A stretch of 5,507 nucleotides of DNA, taken from positions 1 to 5,507 of the forward strand of contig MAXM01000038.1 of the NCBI GenBank assembly GCA_001751015.1, given 5' to 3'. This stretch comes from Desulfobacterales bacterium C00003106 (GTDB lineage Bacteria > Desulfobacterota > Desulfobacteria > Desulfobacterales > C00003106). The position numbers and the translations under genes were made by a program. Below the pieces are notes generated by a model. That model did no database searches and was not told the origin of the DNA. It saw only the letters and a program-made list of their open reading frames with translations. Below are positions 1-5,507 of this stretch, piece by piece (within the stretch, counting starts at the first letter, position 1; the number at the start of each line of letters is the position of its first letter).

Positions 1-11
1 CATTATGGGAT

Positions 12-20
12 AAGGAAGGA
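12..20 (+). promoter_or_regulatory. Ribosome binding site of the solute-binding protein gene
   Basis: The purine-rich run AAGGAAGGA ends 10 bases before the ATG at 31. It contains two AGGA-type cores, so ribosome pairing could centre on either. It supports the ATG at 31 as the start. Only 30 bases precede the gene, so the operon promoter, if it lies here, is outside the window. Confidence 0.65.
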
Positions 21-30
21 TAAGAAAACT

Positions 31-1389
31 ATGAAATCGGCGATATTCTTCCTTTTTGTCATGTTGAGTTTCATGGCGCTCAATTTCGGCGTTGTGGGCG
101 CCGGGGATAGAATAACCTTCTGGACGACCGAGGTGGAAAGGGACCGTCTCGGTATTCAGCAGGAGATCGCCGGCGAGTTTACAAAGGAAACAGGGATTCG
201 TGTCCGTGTGATCCCCGTGGACGAAAACTTCCTGGCCGCCAGGGTCACGGCCGCTTATGCCGCCAGGTCCCTCCCTGATGTATTGTACCATCCCATCGAT
301 TTCACCATCGGCTGGCTAAGGGAGGGGATACTGGATGAACAATCCTCCAGCCGGGTGGTGGACGAACTTGGCAAAAAGACCTTTAGCCCCGGTCCATTGA
401 ATCTCGTGCGGGAAAATGGGGGCTATGCCGCAGTACCGTTGGATGCGTGGGGTCAGCTCCTTCTCTTTCGCAAGGATCTCTTCCACGAAAAGGGACTCCC
501 CGCACCCGACACCTGGGACCGGATACTAAAAGCGGCAAAGGCTCTCAATAATCCTCCCTCAATCTGGGGCTTTGAGGTGGCAACAGACCCGGGCCAGACG
601 TACACCCAGCAGGTATTTGAGCACCTTGCCCTCTCAAACGGGGTCAGTCTGACCGGCAGCGCCAAAGGCCCCGAAGGGGAGATCAATCTAAATACCTCCG
701 AAATGGTGGAGACCCTGAGATTTTACAAGGCGCTTTCCCTTTTCACCCCGCCCGGGAACATAAGCTGGCTCCATACTCGCATGGACTATCTCTCGGGGAG
801 GGCAGCTATGATCATCTGGTCGCCTTTTATCTTAGACGAACTCTCCGGGCTTCGCAAAGACCAGCCCGTTCTGCCTGATATAAAGAAGAATACACCGGGG
901 TTTCTGGCCGGGAACACCGGTCTTGTCACCGTCATACACGGGCCGAACGGATCGGCCCAGTACGGTCAGATAAACTGCCTCGGAATCACACGGGATGCCG
1001 TGGTCCAGCCTGCCAAAGAGTGGGTGAAATTTCTCCTGGGTAAAGGATATCTCCGGTGGTTGGGTATGGCGCCGGAGGGTAAACTGCCCGTTCGAAAGGG
1101 GACCAGGGAGGCGCCACGCTGCTTTATAGATGGCTGGCTTGACCTCGATTTTGGCGTTGACACGCGGGCCAGGATCTCCCGCTTTTACGGGACGGACGTG
1201 GCCGAGGCCATGACCCAGGGGGTGGACGGCCTTGCCCGCTGGGGGTTTGCAGAGGGCAGAGGCGCTCTTATATCCAAGATATACGGCACAAAGATGATTC
1301 CCGAGATCCTCAAGCGTTTTCTTGACAGGGAACTGAGCGCAGAGGAGGCTGCCCGGTTGATAGATGATAGGGTGAAGACGCTCCAATGA
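31..1389 (+). CDS. Periplasmic solute-binding protein of a CUT1-type (carbohydrate) ABC importer, family 1
   Basis: This is the extracytoplasmic receptor that binds the solute in the periplasm and delivers it to the membrane permeases encoded next. The 452-residue length is normal for family 1 binding proteins. Residues 1-24 form a Sec signal (K2, hydrophobic core 4-22, probable cleavage after VGA at 22-24). There is no cysteine near the cleavage site, so it should be a free periplasmic protein and not a lipoprotein. The mature protein opens with a beta strand ITFWTTEVE (28-36). It then shows family landmarks: LPDVLYHP at 81-88, a FRKDLFHEKGLPAPDTWD block at 146-163, SGRAAM at 255-260, a YGQINCLGIT strand at 311-320 followed by the helix AKEWVKFLLG, and the C-terminal helix with LSAEEAARLID at 434-444. 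Several tryptophans and tyrosines could stack on a sugar ring, but I cannot assign the pocket or the substrate. The start at 31 has a good ribosome site and fits the signal peptide. The ABC solute receptor role is firm. The carbohydrate class is likely from the cassette as a whole. Confidence 0.94.
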   Translation: MKSAIFFLFVMLSFMALNFGVVGAGDRITFWTTEVERDRLGIQQEIAGEFTKETGIRVRVIPVDENFLAARVTAAYAARSLPDVLYHPIDFTIGWLREGILDEQSSSRVVDELGKKTFSPGPLNLVRENGGYAAVPLDAWGQLLLFRKDLFHEKGLPAPDTWDRILKAAKALNNPPSIWGFEVATDPGQTYTQQVFEHLALSNGVSLTGSAKGPEGEINLNTSEMVETLRFYKALSLFTPPGNISWLHTRMDYLSGRAAMIIWSPFILDELSGLRKDQPVLPDIKKNTPGFLAGNTGLVTVIHGPNGSAQYGQINCLGITRDAVVQPAKEWVKFLLGKGYLRWLGMAPEGKLPVRKGTREAPRCFIDGWLDLDFGVDTRARISRFYGTDVAEAMTQGVDGLARWGFAEGRGALISKIYGTKMIPEILKRFLDRELSAEEAARLIDDRVKTLQ

Positions 1390-1401
1390 CCATAGAAAAA
1401 A

Positions 1402-1449
1402 ATGTCGCATATCGAACAAGGAATAATGAATGTCGAAGGAATGTTATGA
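1402..1449 (+). repeat. Degenerate TCGAA-type short repeat in the intergenic spacer
   Basis: The 68-base spacer contains an imperfect tandem pair, TCGAACAAGGAATAATGA (1412-1429) and TCGAAGGAATGTTATGA (1433-1449), with related ATGTCGCAT (1402-1410), ATATCGAAC (1409-1417) and ATGTCGAAG (1430-1438) units. The composition is much more AT-rich than the flanking genes. From memory, similar strings of TCGAA/ATATCGAAC units occur between genes in Desulfobacterota, so this may be a decayed copy of a dispersed repeat. That link is inference. The segment can also be read as a 15-codon frame from ATG 1402 to TGA 1447-1449, but its repetitive nature argues against a real peptide. I see no stable hairpin or terminator in it. 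Confidence 0.45.
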
Positions 1450-1457
1450 GAAGATAG

Positions 1458-2396
1458 ATGTCATCACTTAAGCGCATGCACTACAGGGAGGGCCGTCTTG
1501 CCTTCTGGATGCTGACACCCACGTTTGCGGTGGTCCTTGCCTTTGTTCTCTTCCCGGTTATCTGGAACCTGTGGCTCTGTCTGAAACCCGTCTCTTTAGC
1601 CGACCTCAGAGGAGACGCCCTGTTTCACTTTAACCTTACCCTGGATAACTTTTGGAGGGTGTTTTCAGATCCCGACTTTGGGACGGTGCTTTTGACCTCC
1701 CTCACATATACCATAGGGGGAAGCCTCCTCTCCATCCTCTTAGGTCTGGCCGCGGCTCTTCTGGTCTGCGGGAAGTTTCGTGGACGCGCCTTTTTGAGGG
1801 GGCTTTTCATCTCCCCGTATATCGCGCCTGTGGTGGCGGTCACCTTTACCTGGAGCTTTATCCTGGACCCCCAATTGGGTGTCTTAAACCGATTGGCGTT
1901 GGATAGCGGCCTCCTGACCCGGCCGATACCCTTCCTCTCCCAGCGCTGGCTCGACCTGGAGGTCCTGGGGGTCGGGTTTCGCATCCCCCTGGCGCTTACA
2001 TCGGTGATCCTCTTTGAGGGGTGGCGCTATTTCCCCTTTGCATTCCTCTTTATCCTTGCGCGTCTCCAGGGCATCCCCAATGAACTCTATCATGCGGCAT
2101 CCGTGGACGGGGCCACACCGTTTCAGCGTTTTTTTCATATTACCGTGCCGCAGCTTGCCACCGTCCTGTCAACACTCTTTCTCTTCAGGTTTATCTGGAC
2201 CTTTAACAAATTTGATGATGTGTTTCTCCTCACAAGAGGCCAGGCAGGGACAAAGACGCTGCCGTTAAATGTGTATGATTACGCCTTTGGTGAGTTCAAC
2301 ATAGGGGCGAGTTCGGCAACGGCCATGGTCCTGTTCGGGGTCCTGGCCATCTTTATTTTTGTCTACTTTCGATGGGGCGTTAGAATTGAAAATTGA
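1458..2396 (+). CDS. ABC sugar importer permease 1 (MalF/UgpA-like, binding-protein-dependent transport inner membrane component)
   Basis: This is one half of the inner-membrane channel that pairs with the permease encoded next and accepts solute from the periplasmic receptor. The 312 residues carry about six membrane segments, near 14-40, 76-103, 113-136, 176-203, 231-249 and 284-306. The cytoplasmic EAA loop, which docks on the ATPase, is at about 210-231: LYHAASVDGATPFQRF, followed by the conserved spacing to P231. The N-terminal helix with FWMLTPTFAVVLAFVLFPVIWN is typical of MalF-like subunits that lack the large periplasmic insertion of E. coli MalF. The start is constrained: TAG at 1455-1457 sits directly before the ATG in the same frame, so ATG 1458 is the earliest possible start. 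The Shine-Dalgarno is poor (GAGAAG at 1448-1453, only four bases from the ATG). The gene ends inside the start region of the second permease, so the two are probably translationally coupled. The subunit role is firm and the substrate unknown. Confidence 0.95.
   Translation: MSSLKRMHYREGRLAFWMLTPTFAVVLAFVLFPVIWNLWLCLKPVSLADLRGDALFHFNLTLDNFWRVFSDPDFGTVLLTSLTYTIGGSLLSILLGLAAALLVCGKFRGRAFLRGLFISPYIAPVVAVTFTWSFILDPQLGVLNRLALDSGLLTRPIPFLSQRWLDLEVLGVGFRIPLALTSVILFEGWRYFPFAFLFILARLQGIPNELYHAASVDGATPFQRFFHITVPQLATVLSTLFLFRFIWTFNKFDDVFLLTRGQAGTKTLPLNVYDYAFGEFNIGASSATAMVLFGVLAIFIFVYFRWGVRIEN
2374..2377 (+). promoter_or_regulatory. Possible ribosome binding site for the second permease (TTG 2386)
   Basis: A GGGG run lies 8 bases before the TTG at 2386 and inside the last codons of the first permease. 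It is the only purine-rich element at a sensible distance from any candidate start at this junction, and it favours TTG 2386 over TTG 2359. It is short and could be chance in a GC-rich gene. Confidence 0.35.
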
Positions 2397-3258
2397 ATAT
2401 TCAATCAAACTGCGTAGAGAACGATTAGAGAACTGCATTATCCGGTTCCTCAGAATTACCGGGATACTTTTTTTCATTATAATGGTGGCCTTTCCCTTCT
2501 ACTGGATGATAGTCTCCTCTTTGAGGCCTCTGGAAGAGATCGTCATGAATCCCGCGAATTTGGGGTTGGATATCGGAAAAATCGATTTCAAGGCATATTA
2601 TGACGTCCTGTTCGATCATGGTTTTTTGAGGTATATCTCCAACAGCATCTATGTCTCCGCCATAACCGTGGCGCTCTCCCTGGTCCTGGCAACAGTTGGG
2701 GGATACGCGGTGACGCGGCTTCGGTTCAGGGGCCGGGCGTTTATGTCGTACAGCATCCTGATCATCTACATGTTCCCGGCCATTGTCCTGGTGATCCCCC
2801 TTTACGTGATTTTTTCCTATATGGGGCTGAGGGACTCTATTCACGTGCTGATCCTGGTATACCTTGCACAGACCCTTCCCGTGGCGCTTTATATGCTTAT
2901 GAGCTACTTCAAGACCCTGCCTGTGGAGATGGAACACGCCGGGCTGATGGACGGGTGCACCCGTTTTGGCGTGATATGGAGGATCATTATCCCGCTATCC
3001 GCCCCTGCCCTGGCAAGCGTGGCCCTTTACACCTTTATGATCGCATGGAACGAATTTCTTTTCGCCTTTATGTTCCTGGACACCCCTGATAAATTCACCA
3101 TCTCCAGGGGTGTGGTCCAGTTGGCCGGCAGCGTACATCTTTCAAAACAGTTGGTCATGGCCGCGTCGGTAATGGTTACCATACCTATTTTGATTCTTTT
3201 TCTTTTCTTTGAACGGCATCTCGTGCGGGGAATGACCGCGGGGGCGATGAAGGGCTGA
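2386..3258 (+). CDS. ABC sugar importer permease 2 (MalG/UgpE-like), probable TTG start
   Basis: This is the second inner-membrane channel subunit. From TTG 2386 it is 290 residues, the usual MalG-like length, with about six membrane segments (near 22-45, 85-108, 120-146, 152-174, 206-230 and 256-276). A typical MalG-family stretch FPFYWMIVSSLRP is at 36-48. The EAA loop is EHAGLMDGCTRFGVIWRI with P203: the glycine and its spacing are kept, while the usual second alanine (EAA) reads EHA and DGA reads DGC. WNEFLFAFMF (221-230) is also characteristic of the family. No ATG is available before residue 33, which lies inside the first membrane helix, so a TTG start is required: 2386 (11-base overlap with the previous gene) or 2359 (38-base overlap, adding nine residues). 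I prefer 2386 for its upstream GGGG and normal length. The first residues (KIEYSI) come from an AT-rich palindrome unlike the rest of the gene. The function call is firm; the exact start is uncertain. Confidence 0.92.
   Translation: MKIEYSIKLRRERLENCIIRFLRITGILFFIIMVAFPFYWMIVSSLRPLEEIVMNPANLGLDIGKIDFKAYYDVLFDHGFLRYISNSIYVSAITVALSLVLATVGGYAVTRLRFRGRAFMSYSILIIYMFPAIVLVIPLYVIFSYMGLRDSIHVLILVYLAQTLPVALYMLMSYFKTLPVEMEHAGLMDGCTRFGVIWRIIIPLSAPALASVALYTFMIAWNEFLFAFMFLDTPDKFTISRGVVQLAGSVHLSKQLVMAASVMVTIPILILFLFFERHLVRGMTAGAMKG
2392..2405. repeat. 14-bp perfect palindrome at the permease-permease junction
   Basis: ATTGAATATTCAAT is its own reverse complement. It covers the TGA stop of the first permease (2394-2396) and codons 3-7 of the second. 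It is a spacer-less, fully AT-rich inverted repeat within otherwise GC-rich coding sequence. It could be an operator half-site pair, a remnant of a GAATAT/ATTCAAT-type dispersed repeat, or chance. A gapless palindrome of this size is not a terminator stem, because there is no loop and no U-tract. Confidence 0.7.
3250..3254 (+). promoter_or_regulatory. Ribosome binding site of the ATPase gene
   Basis: AAGGG within the last codons of the second permease lies 6 bases before the ATG at 3261. With only two bases between the permease TGA (3256-3258) and this ATG, the ATPase gene is almost certainly translationally coupled to the permease. Confidence 0.7.
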
Positions 3259-3260
3259 GA

Positions 3261-4349
3261 ATGGCTTCTCTGACGCTGAAAGGGATCGGGAAACGGTTCG
3301 GGAGGGTGACAGCCTTGTCAGGGGTCGACCTTCATGTGAAAGACGGGGAGTTCTGCGTCCTCCTGGGTCCCTCGGGTTGCGGCAAGAGCACCCTTCTGAA
3401 TGTTATTGCAGGGCTGGAATCACAGGATGAAGGGAGTGTCCGGTTGGATGGTCATTCCATTGACCGTCTCACCCCCCGTGACCGGGACATGGCCATGGTC
3501 TTTCAGAGTTACGCCCTCTACCCCCACATGACGGTGGCAAAAAACCTCGGTTTCGGGCTTCGCATGAGGGGCGTTCCCAAGGCGACCATCCGGAAAAAAG
3601 TTCTAACCACCGCCGGGCTCCTGGGCATTGATGACCTTCTCAACCGGAAACCGCGTGAACTCTCGGGCGGACAGAGACAAAGGGTGGCAATGGGCCGCGC
3701 CCTGGTACGCAGACCAAAACTCTTCCTCCTGGATGAGCCACTGAGTAACCTGGACGCCCGACTGAGGGCCAATGTGCGTCTTGAACTGAAACAGTTGCAC
3801 AAAAAGATAGAGACCACCATCGTCTATGTCACCCATGACCAGGTTGAGGCAATGACACTCGGGGAGAGGGTTGTGGTCATGCGTGACGGCCAGGTCCGCC
3901 AGACGGGGAGACCCGAAACCATTTATTCATTTCCGGTCGATACCTTTGTGGCCACTTTTATCGGATCGCCCGAGATGAATCTCTATAAAGGGGTTATCTT
4001 CAAAGAGAGGAAGCGCTCGGTCTTCCAGGGCCGGGGTTTTTTCCTTGAACTCGGGAATCCCCGTATAGATCGGATGGAAGGCGAGGTAGAGATAGGCGTT
4101 CGGGCGGAAGATGTGAAAATCGGGAAAGAAAATTCAACGAGTCCGAGTGTCGAAGTAGAGATGATCAGCGACGTGGGTTCGGAAAAATATATCCATGCGC
4201 GTCTCGGTCAGGAGCATCTAACCCTCCGCGTCCCCAAAGATGCGTCATTCCGCACGGGTGAAATCATTTACATCACCATAGACAGCGCCCGGTTACACAT
4301 CTTTGAAAAAGGGAGGAGGCTTGTAACTACCAATGTTGAAGAAGTGTAA
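3261..4349 (+). CDS. ABC importer ATPase of the MalK/UgpC family with C-terminal TOBE regulatory domain
   Basis: This is the cytoplasmic ATPase subunit, expected to act as a homodimer under the two permeases and power uptake. All catalytic motifs are present and intact: Walker A GPSGCGKST (36-44), Q-loop Q82 in VFQSYALYPHMTV, signature LSGGQRQRVAMGRAL (134-148), Walker B LFLLDE (154-159) with D158 and catalytic E159, D-loop SNLD (162-165), and switch histidine H192 in VTHDQVEAMTLG. Residues from about 235 to the end, starting FIGSPEMNLYKG and including GVRAEDV (279-285), form the MalK-type regulatory domain of OB/TOBE folds. The total of 362 residues is standard for the family. This C-terminal domain is what separates sugar-type ATPases from amino-acid or peptide types and supports the CUT1 assignment. 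In some family members the domain contacts regulators such as inducer-exclusion proteins. Whether it does so here cannot be seen. The gene completes the importer set. The MalK/UgpC family is certain; neither name should be taken as the substrate. Confidence 0.97.
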   Translation: MASLTLKGIGKRFGRVTALSGVDLHVKDGEFCVLLGPSGCGKSTLLNVIAGLESQDEGSVRLDGHSIDRLTPRDRDMAMVFQSYALYPHMTVAKNLGFGLRMRGVPKATIRKKVLTTAGLLGIDDLLNRKPRELSGGQRQRVAMGRALVRRPKLFLLDEPLSNLDARLRANVRLELKQLHKKIETTIVYVTHDQVEAMTLGERVVVMRDGQVRQTGRPETIYSFPVDTFVATFIGSPEMNLYKGVIFKERKRSVFQGRGFFLELGNPRIDRMEGEVEIGVRAEDVKIGKENSTSPSVEVEMISDVGSEKYIHARLGQEHLTLRVPKDASFRTGEIIYITIDSARLHIFEKGRRLVTTNVEEV

Positions 4350-4369
4350 ACCACAAAATGAAGCATGAT

Positions 4370-4374
4370 AAAGG
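4370..4374 (+). promoter_or_regulatory. Ribosome binding site of the FecR-TPR gene
   Basis: AAAGG lies 7 bases before ATG 4382. An in-frame ATG at 4358 would add eight residues (MKHDKGKT), but it has no purine-rich site at a proper distance. This element therefore decides the start in favour of 4382. Confidence 0.6.
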
Positions 4375-4381
4375 TAAAACC

Positions 4382-5507
4382 ATGAAACAAATCAGGGCTT
4401 CTGTTCTTTTTTTCGCAATATTTGTGACAATGCTTCCGGGATACTTGTTTCCGAACTCAGCAGCAGCACAAAAGGATGACTACTGGGTGGGCAGGATTGT
4501 ATCCATACAAGGGAGCGTTCAGGTTCAAAGGCCCGGTAAAACGGAGTGGGTTCCTGTCCGATTGAATGATACGTATGCATTTGGCGACACGATCAGGATA
4601 CAGGAGCAAAGCCGGGCAGCCGTTATCCTCCGCAACGAAGTTATCCTCCGTCTTGATCAGAATACCACAATTACCTTTTCCGCGTCAGAGCAAAAAGAGA
4701 CTTCTTTGCTCAACCTCCTTAACGGCGCTGCTCACTTCTTCAGCCCCACCCCGCGCAAACTCAAAGTGACCACCCCTTTTGTCAACGCGGCTGTGGGAGG
4801 AACGGAATTTTTCATAAGGGTTGAGGGCAACCAGACTCTGGTGTCCGTATTTGAAGGACAAGTGGCGGCCATAAATGAAGCTGGAAGTCTTATCCTTGCA
4901 AGCGGGCAATCGGCCATAGCCCGGACCGGTCAGGCGCCGGTGTCACAAGTTGTGGTGCGTCCCAGGGACGCAGTCCAATGGGCCTTGTATTATCCACCTG
5001 TTCTGGATTATCAACCAGCTGATTTTGGTTCTGATACAGACTGGCAGGCCAACGTTCGCAGGTCTATTCAATTCTATTGGAATGGTGATCTGACCAATGC
5101 ATTTGCCGGCCTCAAGGGAGTGCCTGCTGAAGATATCCGGGATCCTCGTTTTTTCACCTATCGTGCAGGATTGCTTCTTGCTGTCGGGTGTGTTGATGAG
5201 GCAGGTGTTGATATTAAGAAGGCCCTCAATCTTGATCCATCAAATAGTCAGGCCATTGCCCTTCAGTCTATAATTGCCGTTGTGCAAAATCAAAGGGACC
5301 AGGCCCTTGACCTGGCGAAGAAAGCTGTGGAACTGGCCCCCGAATCACCTGCTGCAAGGGTTGCGCTCTCATACGCGCAACAGGCCGATTTTAATCTCCA
5401 GGGTGCTTTGTCCAGTCTCCGGGAAGCAGTGGAACTGGGTCCGGAAAATGCCTTGGCGTGGTCTCGATTGTCAGAACTACGGCTGTCTTTTGGAGATCTC
5501 GACAAAG
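4382..5507 (+). CDS. Exported FecR-domain protein with tetratricopeptide repeats, 3' end beyond the window
   Basis: The reading frame is open from ATG 4382 to the window edge (375 complete codons plus one base), so only the N-terminal part is seen. Residues 1-29 look like a Sec signal: K2 and R5, hydrophobic core 8-23, probable cleavage after SAAA (26-29). Residues 36-100 hold a beta-rich segment (VGRIVSIQGSVQV, then FGDTIRI, then VILRNEVILRL) of the kind that leads into FecR domains. The FecR core is at about 127-162, with VTTPFVNAAVGGTEF (129-143) and LVSVFEGQV (153-161); the common VRGT/VEGT reads VGGT. From about 224 there are TPR helices with exact 34-residue spacing of LDP/LAP/LGP prolines at P286, P320 and P354. 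A fourth unit is cut by the edge. No membrane helix follows the signal in the visible part, so the protein is probably periplasmic or outer-membrane associated. FecR domains proper sense outer-membrane receptors and signal to sigma factors, but the secreted FecR-TPR form is a different and poorly understood architecture. It begins 32 bases after the ATPase gene, with no terminator seen between them, so cotranscription is likely but unproven. Confidence 0.88.
   Translation, partial: MKQIRASVLFFAIFVTMLPGYLFPNSAAAQKDDYWVGRIVSIQGSVQVQRPGKTEWVPVRLNDTYAFGDTIRIQEQSRAAVILRNEVILRLDQNTTITFSASEQKETSLLNLLNGAAHFFSPTPRKLKVTTPFVNAAVGGTEFFIRVEGNQTLVSVFEGQVAAINEAGSLILASGQSAIARTGQAPVSQVVVRPRDAVQWALYYPPVLDYQPADFGSDTDWQANVRRSIQFYWNGDLTNAFAGLKGVPAEDIRDPRFFTYRAGLLLAVGCVDEAGVDIKKALNLDPSNSQAIALQSIIAVVQNQRDQALDLAKKAVELAPESPAARVALSYAQQADFNLQGALSSLREAVELGPENALAWSRLSELRLSFGDLDK

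Noticed and set aside
832..1419. A 195-codon open frame on the minus strand across the binding protein gene
   Set aside because: It lies almost wholly antisense to a confidently identified gene, has no family features that I recognise and no ribosome site context. Long antisense frames are common opposite GC-rich coding sequence.
1390..1457. Stem-loop for receptor-over-permease expression control in the receptor-permease spacer
   Set aside because: I looked for inverted repeats here, as is common after binding protein genes, and found only direct repeats with no stable stem.
2425..2937. A 170-codon minus-strand frame opposite the second permease
   Set aside because: Its sequence is rich in H, Q, D and R, as expected from reading the complement of hydrophobic membrane-helix codons. 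It is a shadow of the permease.
4350..4381. Terminator or promoter between the ATPase and FecR-TPR genes
   Set aside because: I found no inverted repeat followed by a T-run in the 32 bases. TTGAAG at 4335-4340 resembles a -35 box, but no acceptable -10 box follows at 16-18 bases.
4358..4381. Upstream in-frame ATG as start of the FecR-TPR gene
   Set aside because: It would put a polar MKHDKGKT extension before the signal peptide and lacks a ribosome site, whereas ATG 4382 has AAAGG seven bases upstream.
4566..4769. A short plus-strand frame inside the FecR-TPR gene in another frame
   Set aside because: The frame starting at 4382 encodes a signal peptide, FecR motifs and regular TPRs through this region, so the alternative is noise.

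Overview
The window holds one complete carbohydrate-type ABC importer cassette of the CUT1 (MalEFGK-like) class on the + strand, followed by the 5' part of a secreted FecR-domain/tetratricopeptide (TPR) protein that runs off the right edge. All genes point the same way and are tightly packed. The longest gap is 68 bases, so the window looks like part of a single operon or closely linked transcription units. No RNA gene, insertion sequence, CRISPR array, integrase or convincing terminator is visible.

Layout: 31-1389 is a periplasmic solute-binding protein. 1390-1457 is a short spacer with degenerate TCGAA-type repeats. 1458-2396 is the first permease (MalF-like). About 2386-3258 is the second permease (MalG-like), overlapping the first and starting from a non-ATG codon. 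3261-4349 is the ATPase (MalK/UgpC-like). 4382 to the window end is the FecR-TPR protein, with no stop in the window. The first four products form a complete importer: the binding protein captures a solute, probably a sugar, polyol or sugar derivative, and delivers it to a heterodimeric membrane channel driven by an ATPase homodimer. Nothing here names the substrate: there is no glycosidase, kinase, dehydrogenase or transcription regulator in view.

Organism: the binding protein has a plain Sec signal with no lipobox cysteine, which fits a Gram-negative periplasm. The moderately GC-rich coding, the TCGAA/GAATAT-type repeat traces in gene junctions, and the exported FecR-TPR protein recall Desulfobacterota (former Deltaproteobacteria). 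That placement is inference from general familiarity and not from a search.

The transporter itself is ordinary. The points worth a second look are the gene junctions (repeat remnants, and a 14-bp perfect palindrome at the permease-permease overlap that appears to supply the second permease's N-terminus) and the FecR-TPR gene placed directly behind the importer.
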